A stretch of DNA of 64,000 bases, from positions 744,001 through 808,000 of the forward strand of contig NZ_CP018839.1 in the NCBI RefSeq assembly GCF_001922305.1. Reading direction: 5' to 3'. Position 1 is the stretch's first letter, and each line of letters opens with the position of its first letter. This stretch comes from Thauera chlorobenzoica (GTDB taxonomy: Bacteria > Pseudomonadota > Gammaproteobacteria > Burkholderiales > Rhodocyclaceae). A program made the translations under genes and the position numbers. Under the pieces are notes generated by a model. It had not been told where the DNA came from. It worked only from the letters and a program-made list of their open reading frames with translations, and did not search any database. Positions 16,695 to 26,161 of the stretch are shown piece by piece.

Positions 16695-19124
16695 TCAGCG
16701 CCGGATCGGTACCGGCGCACGCTCCTCGACCGGTGCGGGCGCCTGCGCCGGGCGGGGCAGCGGGCGCGGAGCGGGAAACGCCGGAATCGCCTCCTCGGGG
16801 GCTTCCATCGGGGCGTGGATGACCTGCCGGGGCTTGTCGTCGGCGAACAGCTGTTCGAGCCAGCTCGGCGCCGGCGCCGGCTCGGGCGGGGCGTATTCGG
16901 CGTAGTGGTAGTCCTGCCCGTTGTGCAGGCCGTTGTCGACCAGGATCAGGCCGTCGGGGCGCGGGCGCTGCACTTCGGGGACGCCTTCGAGCGCGCTGCC
17001 CATATAGTTGATCCAGATCGGCAGTGCGGCGGCGCCGCCGGTCTCGCCGCGCCCGAGGTTGCGTGGCTGGCTGTGGCCGACCCAGGCAACGGCGACGAGC
17101 TCGGGGTGGTAGCCGCAGAACCAGGCATCGACGTAGTCGTTGGTGGTGCCGGTCTTGCCGGCGAGATCGCTGCGCTTGAGGCTGCGCGCCCGGGTCGCGG
17201 TGCCGTGCTGGACCGTGTCGCGCATCATCGAGTCCATCAGCCAGGCATTGCGTGCGTCGATCACCCGCGGTGCGCTGCGACCGGCAACAGGGGGGTCGAT
17301 GCGGGCGATCAGGCGGCCTTCGCCGTCGTAGATTTCCTTCACCACGTAAGGCTCGATGCGGTAGCCGCCGTTGGCGAACACCGCGTAGCCGGTGGCCATC
17401 TCCCACGGGGTCGTCGCGCCGGCGCCGAGCGCCATGGTCAGGTAGGGGGGGTGGCGGGCGGCGTCGAAGCCGAAGCGGGTGATGTAGTCGCGCGCGTATT
17501 CGGGCGTGATGCGCTCGAGCAGACGGATCGACACCATGTTCTTGGAGCGCGTCAGCGCTTCGCGCAGCGTCATCGGGCCGGCGTATTTGCCGTCGTAGTT
17601 CTTCGGTTCCCAGTCCTGGCTGCCGGTGACGCCGGCCGGGTAGTACAGCGGTTCGTCGGCGAGCACGTCACCGGGGCCCAGCTCGCGTTCGAGCGCAGCC
17701 GAGAAGATGAAGGGCTTGAAGCTCGAACCCGGCTGGCGCAGCGCCTGGGTGACATGATTGAACTTGTTGCGGTCGAAGTCGAAACTGCCGACCAGGGCGC
17801 GCACCGCGCCGCTGTGCGGGTCGAGCGACACCAGCGCGGCCTGGACTTCGGGTAGCTGGGCGAGTTCCCAGTCGCCCTTGCCGGTGTCGCGCAGGCGCAC
17901 GATCGCGCCGCGGCGGATGCGCCGGCTCTGCGGCGCCTTGTCGGCCAGCATCGGCGCGGCGAAGCGCAGGCCCTTGCCGTCGATGCGGAGTTCGCGGCCG
18001 CGGCGATACACGACGACTTCTTTCGGCGAAGCCTTCAGCACCAGCGCGGCGAGCAGGTCGCCGTGATCGGCAGTGTCGCCGAGCAATTCGTCGAAGCGCT
18101 CGGCACCGGTTTCACTCACCGCCAGATCGACGAAGGCTTCCGGGCCGCGGTAGCCGTGGCGGCGGTCGTAGTCGAGCACCCCCTTGCGCAGCGCCGCGTA
18201 GGCTGCTTCCTGGTCCTTGCGCGTCACCGTGGTGACGATGCGGATGCCGAGCTCGTAGGCCTGCTCGCCGAACTGCTCGACGGCGATCTGGCGTGCCATC
18301 TCGGCAACGTGTTCGCCGCCGGCGACGAACAGGTCCTGCTGGCGGCGCCCTGCGGTGTTGTCGCGCTGCCCCTGCTTTGGGGTGGCGAAGCTCAGGGCAT
18401 GCTCGTACTGGGACGGGTCGATCAGCCCGGTCTCGAGCATGCGGCGCAGCACGTATTGCTGGCGCACCGCGGCACGTGCCGGGTTGACCACCGGGTTGAA
18501 GGCCGACGGCGCTTTCGGCAGCCCGGCGAGCATCGCCGCTTCGGGCAGGGTCAGCTCGTCCAGGTGCTTGCCGTAATAGGCGCGTGCGGCCACCGCGAAG
18601 CCATAGGCGCGCTGGCCGAGGTAGATCTGGTTGATGTAGAGCTCGAGGATCTGGTCCTTGGACAGGTTCTGCTCGATCTTGAGCGCGAGCAGGATCTCGT
18701 ACAGCTTGCGGTTGTAGGTCTTCTCGCGCGTCAGGAAGAAGTTGCGCGCGACCTGCATGGTGATCGTCGACGCCCCCTGGCTGCGGCCGCCGGAAGACAG
18801 GTTGGCGAGCGCGGCACGCACGAGACCGAGCAGGTCGATGCCGGGGTGCTCGTAGAAGCGCTCGTCCTCGGCGGCGAGGATCGCGTGCTTGAGTACCGAG
18901 GGGACTTCGGCGATGCGCACCACGTCGCGCCGCTCTTCGCCGAATTCGCCGAGCAGGTGGCCGTCGGCGGTATAGACGCGCAAGGGGACGCGCGGCCGAT
19001 AGTCGGTCAGGGTGTCGAGGGCGGGCAGGTTCGGCCAGGCGAACAGGGCCATCGCCGTGAGCGTGGCAAGACCGAGAATGATCAGCGCGAACAGCGCTCC
19101 GACCGGATACAGGACCCAGCGCAT
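16695..19124 (-). CDS. mrcA: penicillin-binding protein 1A (bifunctional transglycosylase/transpeptidase)
   Basis: Encodes 809 residues. One N-terminal membrane helix (about 5-30) is followed by the GT51 glycosyltransferase domain (EDERFYEHPGID, GASTITMQVARNFFL) and, after an OB-like insert, the transpeptidase with SSFKPF (SxxK), SKN (SxN) and KTGTT (KTG). It polymerises and cross-links peptidoglycan in the periplasm. The C-terminus is proline/alanine rich. ATG 19124 (MRWVLYP) directly precedes the helix. Its position back to back with pilM is the classic mrcA-pilM divergent arrangement. Confidence 0.96.
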   Translation of the reverse strand: MRWVLYPVGALFALIILGLATLTAMALFAWPNLPALDTLTDYRPRVPLRVYTADGHLLGEFGEERRDVVRIAEVPSVLKHAILAAEDERFYEHPGIDLLGLVRAALANLSSGGRSQGASTITMQVARNFFLTREKTYNRKLYEILLALKIEQNLSKDQILELYINQIYLGQRAYGFAVAARAYYGKHLDELTLPEAAMLAGLPKAPSAFNPVVNPARAAVRQQYVLRRMLETGLIDPSQYEHALSFATPKQGQRDNTAGRRQQDLFVAGGEHVAEMARQIAVEQFGEQAYELGIRIVTTVTRKDQEAAYAALRKGVLDYDRRHGYRGPEAFVDLAVSETGAERFDELLGDTADHGDLLAALVLKASPKEVVVYRRGRELRIDGKGLRFAAPMLADKAPQSRRIRRGAIVRLRDTGKGDWELAQLPEVQAALVSLDPHSGAVRALVGSFDFDRNKFNHVTQALRQPGSSFKPFIFSAALERELGPGDVLADEPLYYPAGVTGSQDWEPKNYDGKYAGPMTLREALTRSKNMVSIRLLERITPEYARDYITRFGFDAARHPPYLTMALGAGATTPWEMATGYAVFANGGYRIEPYVVKEIYDGEGRLIARIDPPVAGRSAPRVIDARNAWLMDSMMRDTVQHGTATRARSLKRSDLAGKTGTTNDYVDAWFCGYHPELVAVAWVGHSQPRNLGRGETGGAAALPIWINYMGSALEGVPEVQRPRPDGLILVDNGLHNGQDYHYAEYAPPEPAPAPSWLEQLFADDKPRQVIHAPMEAPEEAIPAFPAPRPLPRPAQAPAPVEERAPVPIRR

Positions 19125-19155
19125 GGGCAATCCAGGGGGTGTGGAACGGGCGAGC

Positions 19156-19161
19156 ATTATA
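19156..19161 (-). promoter_or_regulatory. candidate -10 element for mrcA
   Basis: A perfect TATAAT on the minus strand lies about 32 bases upstream of the mrcA ATG, so the leader would be roughly 25 bases. No good -35 hexamer sits at 16-18 bases. Confidence 0.4.
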
Positions 19162-19299
19162 GAGGATGCGTCCGGACCCGGCTGTGAGCGCAGATTATCC
19201 GCGACAGGCTTCGCTTTACACCCCTCCGGCTTGTTGCTAGCATCCTTGGGTCCGGTCAAGGTGTTGATCGTAACATAAAGAAATTAAAGGGTTTTCTTT

Positions 19300-20376
19300 G
19301 TGATTGATCTCCCGCTCTTCAGCTCGGCGACACGCCAGCTTGCCGGGCTCGATATTTCGTCTTCATCGGTAAAGCTGGTCGAGCTGTCCGGGAGCGACAA
19401 GGACGCTTACAAAGTCGAGCGTTACGTGATCGAGCCGCTGCCGCGCGATACCGTCGTCGATGGCAACATCGTCAAGCTCGAACCGCTCGGCGAAGCGCTC
19501 AAGCGCGCGTTGCGCCGCTTCGGCTCCGACGTGCGCAACGTCGCCGTCGCGTTGCCGTCCTCGTCGGTGATCACCAAGAAGATCGTCCTCCCCGAAGGCC
19601 TGCGCGAAACCGAAATGGAATTCGCCGTCGAGGCCGAGGCCAGTCAGTACATTCCGTTCGCCCTCGACGAGGTCAATCTCGACTTTCAGGTGATCGGCCC
19701 GGCGCCCGGCGCGGCGGGAGAAGTCGAGGTGATGATCGCGGCTTCGCGCAAGGACAAGGTCGAGGACCGCGTCGCCGCGGCCCAGGCCGCCGGGCTCAGG
19801 GCCGTGATCGTCGATGTCGAATCGCTCGCCACCGAATCCGCGCTCGAGCTCGTGTGCCGGCAGCTGCCGGGCGGCGGCGAGGACCGGGTCATCGCCCTCG
19901 TCGACGTCGGCGCGAACGTGATGAACGTCAACATGTTCCGCAACCGCCTGTCGGTGTACACGCGCGAACAGGCTTTCGGCGGCTTCCAGCTCACCCAGGA
20001 CATTGCCCGCCACTACGGCATGGGCCTGGACGAGGCCGAAGCCGGCAAGCGCGCCGGGTCGCTGCCCGAGACCTACCCGCGCGAGCTGATGCGTCCGTTC
20101 ATGGACAGCCTCGCGCTCGAAGTGTCGCGTGCGCTGCAGTTCTTCTTCACTTCCACCCAGTACAACCGGGTCGATCACGTCATGCTCGCCGGTGGCTGTG
20201 CGCTGATGCCGGGCCTGGCCGAAGTGGTGGCGGCGCGCACCCAGGTTCCCACCCAGATCGCGAACCCGTTTGCCGGCATGATGTCGAGCGAACGGGTGCG
20301 CCCGCGCAACCTGCTCGCCGACGCGCCTTCGCTGATGGTGGCCTGTGGCCTCGCGCTGCGGAGGTTCGACGCATGA
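19300..20376 (+). CDS. pilM: PilM, actin-like type IV pilus assembly protein
   Basis: Encodes 358 residues of the FtsA/PilM actin-like ATPase fold. The N-terminus IDLPLFSS(…)LAGLDISSSSVKLVELSG contains the phosphate-1 loop, LVDVGANVMNVNMF is phosphate-2, and MLAGGCALMPGL is the adenosine motif. PilM sits on the cytoplasmic side and binds the N-terminal tail of PilN. The start is GTG. It begins the five-gene pilMNOPQ operon, whose genes all overlap by 4 bases. Confidence 0.95.
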   Translation: MIDLPLFSSATRQLAGLDISSSSVKLVELSGSDKDAYKVERYVIEPLPRDTVVDGNIVKLEPLGEALKRALRRFGSDVRNVAVALPSSSVITKKIVLPEGLRETEMEFAVEAEASQYIPFALDEVNLDFQVIGPAPGAAGEVEVMIAASRKDKVEDRVAAAQAAGLRAVIVDVESLATESALELVCRQLPGGGEDRVIALVDVGANVMNVNMFRNRLSVYTREQAFGGFQLTQDIARHYGMGLDEAEAGKRAGSLPETYPRELMRPFMDSLALEVSRALQFFFTSTQYNRVDHVMLAGGCALMPGLAEVVAARTQVPTQIANPFAGMMSSERVRPRNLLADAPSLMVACGLALRRFDA

Positions 20377-20963
20377 TCCGCCTCAACCTGCTGCCGCATC
20401 GCATCGAAAAGCGCCGCCAGCGCCGCCAGCAGTTCTATCTGCTGGCGGGGGCGATGGTCGTGCTCGGCGCGCTGATCGGCTTTGCCGTCCATGCCGTGTA
20501 CGATCTCCGGGGCGAGCGCCAGGAGGCGCGCAACGCCTTCCTCAAGACCGAGATCGCCCGCCTCGACCAGGACATCGTCGAAATCCGCCGCCTGCGCGAG
20601 CAGATCGACGCCATGCTCGCGCGCAAGCAGGTGATCGAAGCCTTGCAGAGCACGCGCGCCGAAACCGTGCATCTGTTCAACGAACTGGCGCTGAGCTTCC
20701 CCGAGGGGGTGTATCTGAAGTCGATCAAGCAGGGTGGCCGGCGTGTCACCCTGGCCGGCTTCGCCCAGTCCAATGCGCGCGTGTCGCACCTGATGCGCAA
20801 CCTCGATGCCTCGGCCTTTCTCGAGCAGCCGGTCCTGATCGAGGCCAAGGCCGCCGCCGAAGAGAACCGCCGGGTCAGCGCATTCACCCTCGGCATCGGC
20901 ATCGTGCCGCCGCAGGCCGAAGCGCCCGAACCGCCCCGCGGCGGCAAGGGAGGCGCGAAATGA
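20373..20963 (+). CDS. pilN: PilN, type IV pilus inner-membrane alignment protein
   Basis: Encodes 196 residues. The N-terminal MIRLNLLPHRIEKRR is the conserved PilM-binding tail (INLLP-type). One transmembrane helix follows (about 22-43), then a coiled coil (about 50-95) and a ferredoxin-like periplasmic domain. It forms a heterodimer with PilO. ATGA overlap with the pilM stop. Confidence 0.95.
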   Translation: MIRLNLLPHRIEKRRQRRQQFYLLAGAMVVLGALIGFAVHAVYDLRGERQEARNAFLKTEIARLDQDIVEIRRLREQIDAMLARKQVIEALQSTRAETVHLFNELALSFPEGVYLKSIKQGGRRVTLAGFAQSNARVSHLMRNLDASAFLEQPVLIEAKAAAEENRRVSAFTLGIGIVPPQAEAPEPPRGGKGGAK

Positions 20964-21676
20964 AGCGCCTGCTGTCGCGCAAGGCCTCTGCACCCGCCCC
21001 GGTCGCACGCAAGCGCCTCGCCCGTGCCGACCTGCAGCGCCTGGCGCAGGACTTCAAGGACCTGGACCCGAACGACCCCGGCCTGTGGCCGCTCGCGCCG
21101 CGGCTGGCGGCGGCGCTCGCGGTGTTGCTCGCCACGGTCGCCGCCTTCTGGTGGTTCGACTGGCGGGGCCAGGCCGAGCGCCTCGAGCGCAGCGCGGCCG
21201 AAGAGCTGCAACTGCGCGAAAGCTGGGTGACGAAGAAGCGCCAGGCGGTCAACCTGGACGAGCATCGTCGCCAGCTGGCCGAGATCGACCGCCAGTTCGG
21301 CGCGCTGCTCAAGCAGCTGCCCAATCGGGCGGAAATGGATTCCCTGCTGTCCGACCTCAACCAGGCCGGCCTGGGGCGCGGCCTGCAATTCGAGCTGTTC
21401 AAGCCGGGAGCGGACCTGGTCAAGGAGTTCTATGCCGAAATGCCGATCGAGATCCGCGTCACCGGCGGCTATCACGAGCTGGGCGAATTCGTCAGCGACA
21501 TCGCGCGCATGCCCCGGATCGTGACCCTCAACGACATCGCCCTCGAATCGGGCAAGGACGGCCGCCTCGAGCTCGAGGCGAAGGCGGTGACGTATCGCTA
21601 CCTCGATGAAGAAGAACTGGCGCAGCAGCGCCAGGCGGCACAGGCTGAGCAAGCCGCGCGAGGGAAGAAGAAATGA
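20960..21676 (+). CDS. pilO: PilO, type IV pilus inner-membrane alignment protein
   Basis: Encodes 238 residues: a basic cytoplasmic head of about 50 residues, one membrane helix (about 49-66), a coiled coil, and a periplasmic ferredoxin-like domain containing the PilO block GLGRGLQFELFKPG. It ends in a lysine-rich tail. It pairs with PilN and contacts the lipoprotein PilP. ATGA overlap with pilN. Confidence 0.95.
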   Translation: MKRLLSRKASAPAPVARKRLARADLQRLAQDFKDLDPNDPGLWPLAPRLAAALAVLLATVAAFWWFDWRGQAERLERSAAEELQLRESWVTKKRQAVNLDEHRRQLAEIDRQFGALLKQLPNRAEMDSLLSDLNQAGLGRGLQFELFKPGADLVKEFYAEMPIEIRVTGGYHELGEFVSDIARMPRIVTLNDIALESGKDGRLELEAKAVTYRYLDEEELAQQRQAAQAEQAARGKKK

Positions 21677-22191
21677 ACAAGGCAGGAGTGCTTGCCGCCT
21701 GCCTGCTGCTGGCCGGTTGTGCGGGCGGAAATCAGGACGACCTTCACGTCTGGATGGAGGAGCAGACGCGCGGGATGCGTGGCGTAGTGCGCCCGTTGCC
21801 CGAACTGCGGCCCTTTCCGGTGGTGGGGTACGCCGGCGCCCAGGGCGACGATCCGTTCCGCAGCGCGCGCATGCAGCCGCAGCGGGTGTCGAGCAGCAGC
21901 GCGGGGCCGGACATGAACCGCCGCCGCGAGCCGCTCGAGGGCCATGCGCTGGAGACGCTGCAGATGGTCGGGGTGCTGACCCGCGGCGGCACCACGCATG
22001 CGCTGATCCGGGCGGGTGACACCCTCCACCAGGTGCGCCCGGGCAATTACATGGGGCACGATTTCGGCGTCGTCATCCGGATCACCGAGAATGAGGTGAC
22101 CTTGCGCGAACTCGTCGAGGACGTTTACGGCGACTGGGTCGAGCGCACCAGTTCGCTGATACTGCAGGAGCGGCAGGAGGCCGGAAAATGA
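21673..22191 (+). CDS. pilP: PilP, type IV pilus assembly lipoprotein
   Basis: Encodes 172 residues with a lipoprotein signal ending at LLLAGC. After a flexible linker comes the beta-sandwich domain (LETLQMVGVLTRGG, VRPGNYMGHDFGVV) that contacts the PilQ secretin. It links the inner-membrane PilNO complex to PilQ. ATGA overlaps on both sides. Confidence 0.95.
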   Translation: MNKAGVLAACLLLAGCAGGNQDDLHVWMEEQTRGMRGVVRPLPELRPFPVVGYAGAQGDDPFRSARMQPQRVSSSSAGPDMNRRREPLEGHALETLQMVGVLTRGGTTHALIRAGDTLHQVRPGNYMGHDFGVVIRITENEVTLRELVEDVYGDWVERTSSLILQERQEAGK

Positions 22192-24356
22192 AACACCGTA
22201 TCGGAATGCTGCTGCTGGCGGCCGCTTGCGCAGGCCTTGTGCCCGCGGCCGCCCTGCGCGCGCAGGAGGCAGGGCAGGTCCAGGCATCGAACAACCGCAT
22301 CGAAGGGCTGGAAGTGGCCGAGCAGGGCGGTTCGCTGTTTGTCCGGGTGAGCCTGACGGAGGCGCTTACCCGCCTGCCGCCCAGCTTCAGCGTGGCCGAG
22401 CCGGCCCGCATCGCGTTCGACTTCGCCGCCACCGCCAACGCCCTCGGGCGCAGCGTGCAAAGCGTCGAGCAGGGCGATCTGCGCAGCGCCAACATCGTCC
22501 AGGTCGGCGATCGCACCCGCCTGGTGCTGAACCTGGTGAAGATGAGCCCCTACGAAGCGCGCATCGAGGGGCGCGACCTGGTGATCGCGATCTCGCCGCT
22601 GCGCCTTCCGGCGGCGCAGGCGAGCGCGCTCCCGGTGCCCCAGGGCAACTTCGCCGAGCCTTCCGCGGCGGCGGGGGTGGCCGTGCGCGATGTCAGCTTC
22701 CGCCGCGGCAGCGAAGGCGAAGGGCGGGTGGTGGTCGACTTGTCGAGCGCCGACGCCGGCATCGACATCCGCCAGCAAGGCGGCAACCTGGTGGTCGATT
22801 TCCTCCAGGCGGCGCTCCCCGAGCATCTGCGCCGGCGCTCCGACGTCACCGACTTCGCCACCCCGGTCACGTCGATGAGCACGCAGCAGCTCGGCGACCG
22901 CGTGCGCCTGACGGTGACGCCGAACGGTCTGTGGGAACACAACGCCTATCAGAGCAACGACCGCTTCGTGCTCGAAGTCAAGCGCATCGTCGAGGACCCC
23001 GGCAAGCTGGTGCAGGGCTCGCGCGGCCAGTTCCAGGGTGAGAAGCTGTCGCTCAACTTCCAGAACGTGGATGTGCGCTCGGTGCTGCAGGTGATCGCCG
23101 ATTTCACCGACTTCAATATCATCACCTCCGACTCGGTACAGGGCAGCCTGACCCTGCGCCTGAAGGACGTGCCCTGGGACCAGGCGCTCGACATCATCCT
23201 CCAGGCCAAGGGCCTGGACATGCGCAAGAACGGCAACGTGATCTGGATCGCGCCGGGCGAGGAGCTCGCCGCGCGCGAGAAGCAGCAGCTGGAAGCGAAG
23301 GCGCAGATCAGCGACCTCGAACAGCTGCAGACCGAAAGCTTCCAGATCAACTACCACAAGGCCAAGGAGATCTTCGATTTCCTCAAGAGCAAGGACCAGA
23401 CCATGCTGTCGGCGCGCGGCAGCGTGGTGGTCGATGAGCGCAGCAACAAGGTCTTCGTCACCGACGTCGGTTCGCGCCTGCAGGCGCTGCGCCGGCTGGT
23501 GCAGGAGATCGACGTCGCGCCGCGCCAGGTGCTGATCGAGGCGCGGATCGTCGAGGCGAACAAGACCTTCGCCCGTGACCTGGGGGTGCGGCTGGGCTTC
23601 GGCAGCCGTGGATACGCTTCGCTCGGCAATGGGGCGAAGATCGGTTTCGGCAACTCGGAGTTCGTTTCCCTGGTGCCCGATGAGCAGACGGGGGGCGCCA
23701 AGATCGACCGCACGGGGGACTTCCCGGTCACCGACATGATGCAGATGGTTGGCGAGTCGGTGAGGGTCGGTGGCGGCGATTTCATGCCGAGCGGATATGG
23801 CGCGTTGAATCTGACTCTGTTCAACAAGGGATTGACCCGTTTCCTCAACCTCGAGCTGCAGGCGCTCGAGTCCGACGGCCGGGGCCGGATCGTGTCCAGT
23901 CCGCGCGTGCTGACCGCCAACCAGGTCGAGGCCTCGATCGAGCAGGGCACCGAGATCCCCTACCAGGAGGCGACCAGTTCGGGGGCGACCAACGTCGAGT
24001 TCAAGAAGGCGGTGCTGTCGCTGAAGGTGAAGCCGCAGATCACTCCCGACGGCCGCCTGCAGCTGGCGATCGAGGTCAACAAGGACCGCCCGCTGTACGA
24101 GAACATGCTGCTCGGCGTACCGCCGATCGAAACCAAGAACGTCAAGAGCGAGGTGCTGATCGAAAACGGCGGCACCGTCGTCATCGGCGGGATTTACGAG
24201 GAAGAGGAGGCCAGCGGTGTCGACCAGGTGCCGCTGCTGGGCGACATCCCGGTCGTGGGCAACCTGTTCAAGTCGCGGACCACCGTATCCAACCGCAAGG
24301 AACTGCTGGTGTTCATCACTCCGCGCATTGTCGCCGACACGCTGACCCTGCGATAA
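22188..24356 (+). CDS. pilQ: PilQ, type IV pilus outer-membrane secretin
   Basis: Encodes 722 residues. A signal peptide (1-25) is followed by two AMIN domains (about 30-130 and 160-265) that bind peptidoglycan, an STN/N0 domain (SLNFQNVDVRSVLQVIADF), an N1 domain, and the C-terminal secretin core with VPLLGDIPVVGNLF. It forms the gated outer-membrane channel for the pilus. AGGAGG lies 7 bases upstream of the ATG. It is followed directly by a strong intrinsic terminator. Confidence 0.96.
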   Translation: MKHRIGMLLLAAACAGLVPAAALRAQEAGQVQASNNRIEGLEVAEQGGSLFVRVSLTEALTRLPPSFSVAEPARIAFDFAATANALGRSVQSVEQGDLRSANIVQVGDRTRLVLNLVKMSPYEARIEGRDLVIAISPLRLPAAQASALPVPQGNFAEPSAAAGVAVRDVSFRRGSEGEGRVVVDLSSADAGIDIRQQGGNLVVDFLQAALPEHLRRRSDVTDFATPVTSMSTQQLGDRVRLTVTPNGLWEHNAYQSNDRFVLEVKRIVEDPGKLVQGSRGQFQGEKLSLNFQNVDVRSVLQVIADFTDFNIITSDSVQGSLTLRLKDVPWDQALDIILQAKGLDMRKNGNVIWIAPGEELAAREKQQLEAKAQISDLEQLQTESFQINYHKAKEIFDFLKSKDQTMLSARGSVVVDERSNKVFVTDVGSRLQALRRLVQEIDVAPRQVLIEARIVEANKTFARDLGVRLGFGSRGYASLGNGAKIGFGNSEFVSLVPDEQTGGAKIDRTGDFPVTDMMQMVGESVRVGGGDFMPSGYGALNLTLFNKGLTRFLNLELQALESDGRGRIVSSPRVLTANQVEASIEQGTEIPYQEATSSGATNVEFKKAVLSLKVKPQITPDGRLQLAIEVNKDRPLYENMLLGVPPIETKNVKSEVLIENGGTVVIGGIYEEEEASGVDQVPLLGDIPVVGNLFKSRTTVSNRKELLVFITPRIVADTLTLR

Positions 24357-24382
24357 GCCCTCCGCTCTGCTGATACAATGCC

Positions 24383-24418
24383 GGGGCGGGCCTCCCCAGA
24401 GGGGCCCGCCCCTTTTTT
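24383..24418 (+). terminator. intrinsic terminator after pilQ
   Basis: A 10-base perfect inverted repeat (GGGGCGGGCC / GGCCCGCCCC) with a 10-base loop is followed by six T. It ends the pilMNOPQ transcript 62 bases after the pilQ stop and only 22 bases before the aroK start, so aroK must depend on read-through or its own promoter. Confidence 0.85.
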
Positions 24419-24440
24419 CTGGACTTCCGGCGAATCACGC

Positions 24441-24971
24441 GTGAGCTGTCTGATACTGATCGGCATGATGGGCGCCGGCAAAACCACGGTCGGCAAGGAA
24501 CTGGCGAGGCGGCACAAGGTGCGCTTCGCCGACTGCGACCACGAGATCGTCGCCCGCACCGGGGTGAGCATCCCGACGATCTTCGAGATCGAGGGCGAAG
24601 CCGGTTTCCGCAGGCGCGAGACGCAGATGATCGACGAGCTCACCCGCGAGTCCGACATCGTCATCGCCACCGGCGGCGGGGTGGTGACGACGCCGGCCAA
24701 CCGTGCGCTGATGCACGAGCGCGGCATCGTCATCTACCTCAACGTGCCGCCGCAGATCCTCTACGAGCGCACCCGCCACGACCGCAACCGCCCGCTGCTG
24801 CAGGTGGACGATCCACGTCAGCGCATCATCGACCTGCACCACCAGCGCGACCCCCTGTACCGCGAAGTGGCCGACCTCGTCGTCGACGGCGGGCGCGGCA
24901 ACCCCGGCACCATGGTGCGGCTGGTCGAGGCCGCCCTCCAGCATTTCCACAAGAGCCCATGCAAACCCTGA
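24441..24971 (+). CDS. aroK: shikimate kinase
   Basis: Encodes 176 residues. Walker A is GMMGAGKTT, followed by the shikimate-binding FADCDHEI, the ATGGGVV motif, and the lid arginine in RNRPLL. It phosphorylates shikimate in aromatic amino acid synthesis. The start is GTG, chosen because MSCLILIG leads straight into the P-loop strand; upstream extension would run into the terminator. It overlaps aroB by 13 bases, the usual aroK-aroB pair. Confidence 0.95.
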   Translation: MSCLILIGMMGAGKTTVGKELARRHKVRFADCDHEIVARTGVSIPTIFEIEGEAGFRRRETQMIDELTRESDIVIATGGGVVTTPANRALMHERGIVIYLNVPPQILYERTRHDRNRPLLQVDDPRQRIIDLHHQRDPLYREVADLVVDGGRGNPGTMVRLVEAALQHFHKSPCKP

Positions 24972-26041
24972 ACGTTGCCCTCGGCGATCGCGCCTATCCG
25001 ATCCACATCGGCCGCGGCCTGCTCGGCCGTGCCGACCTCGTCCGCGCGCAGCTGAAGACACCGCGGGTGGCGATCGTCACCAACGACACCGTCGGCCCGC
25101 TCTACCTGGGCGGACTGCGCGCCGCACTGGAGCAGGCGGGCGTGAGCGTGAGCGTGGTGAGCCTGCCCGACGGCGAGGCGTACAAGACCTGGGAAACGCT
25201 GAACCGCATTTTCGACCTGCTGCTCTCCGAGCGCTGCGAGCGTTCGACCACGCTGATCGCGCTCGGCGGCGGGGTGGTCGGCGACATGGGCGGCTTTGCC
25301 GCCGCCTGCTACCAGCGCGGGATGCCCTTCATCCAGATTCCGACGACCCTGCTCGCCCAGGTCGACTCCTCGGTCGGCGGCAAGACCGCGATCAACCATC
25401 CGCTGGGCAAGAACATGATCGGCGCCTTCTACCAGCCCCGGCTGGTGCTGGCCGACATCGACACCCTGGCGACGCTGCCCGAGCGCGAACTGGCCGCCGG
25501 CCTCGCCGAAGTGATCAAGTACGGCCTGATCCGCGATCCCGACTTCCTTGCCTGGCTGGAAGCAAACCTCGAGCGTCTGCGCGCGCGCGACCCGGACGCG
25601 CTGATGTACGCGATCGAGCGTTCCTGCCGCAACAAGGCCGAAGTGGTGGCGGCCGACGAGACCGAGCAGGGCGAGCGCGCCCTGCTCAACCTCGGCCACA
25701 CCTTCGGCCACGCCATCGAGACCGGACTCGGCTACGGCGAATGGCTGCATGGCGAGGCGGTGGCCGCAGGCACGATGATGGCCGCCGAACTGTCGCGCCG
25801 CCTCGGCTGGCTCGCCGCGGACGATGTCGATCGGATCGAGGCGCTGTTCGTGCGCGCGAAGCTGCCGGTGTGGGGGCCGAAGCTGGGCGCGGCGCGCTAC
25901 CTCGCACTCATGGCTCATGACAAGAAGGTCGAGGCCGGGCGCCTGCGCCTCGTGCTGCTGCACGCGCTCGGTCGTGCGCGGGTGTACGGCGAGGCGGCGC
26001 TGAGCGAGATTGCCGCGGCGATCGAGGCCCGCTGCCGCTGA
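24959..26041 (+). CDS. aroB: 3-dehydroquinate synthase
   Basis: Encodes 360 residues, usual length for AroB. NAD-binding [13 protein letters not shown], the substrate and metal motifs [13 protein letters not shown], and the zinc ligands around [11 protein letters not shown] and LHGEAVAAG are visible. It converts DAHP to 3-dehydroquinate, the second shikimate-pathway step. Its ATG lies inside the end of aroK, suggesting coupled translation. Confidence 0.97.
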   Translation: MQTLNVALGDRAYPIHIGRGLLGRADLVRAQLKTPRVAIVTNDTVGPLYLGGLRAALEQAGVSVSVVSLPDGEAYKTWETLNRIFDLLLSERCERSTTLIALGGGVVGDMGGFAAACYQRGMPFIQIPTTLLAQVDSSVGGKTAINHPLGKNMIGAFYQPRLVLADIDTLATLPERELAAGLAEVIKYGLIRDPDFLAWLEANLERLRARDPDALMYAIERSCRNKAEVVAADETEQGERALLNLGHTFGHAIETGLGYGEWLHGEAVAAGTMMAAELSRRLGWLAADDVDRIEALFVRAKLPVWGPKLGAARYLALMAHDKKVEAGRLRLVLLHALGRARVYGEAALSEIAAAIEARCR

Positions 26042-26161
26042 ATCCGGGCCGTCCCGGCCGGGCGGCTGCGGGAACACATGGCTCCTGCGGCAGGCCCCCC
26101 GGGGAGGCCTCCTGCACAAACGACGGGAACCGCGATCGACTTCGGCCCGGAGGAAAACCGC

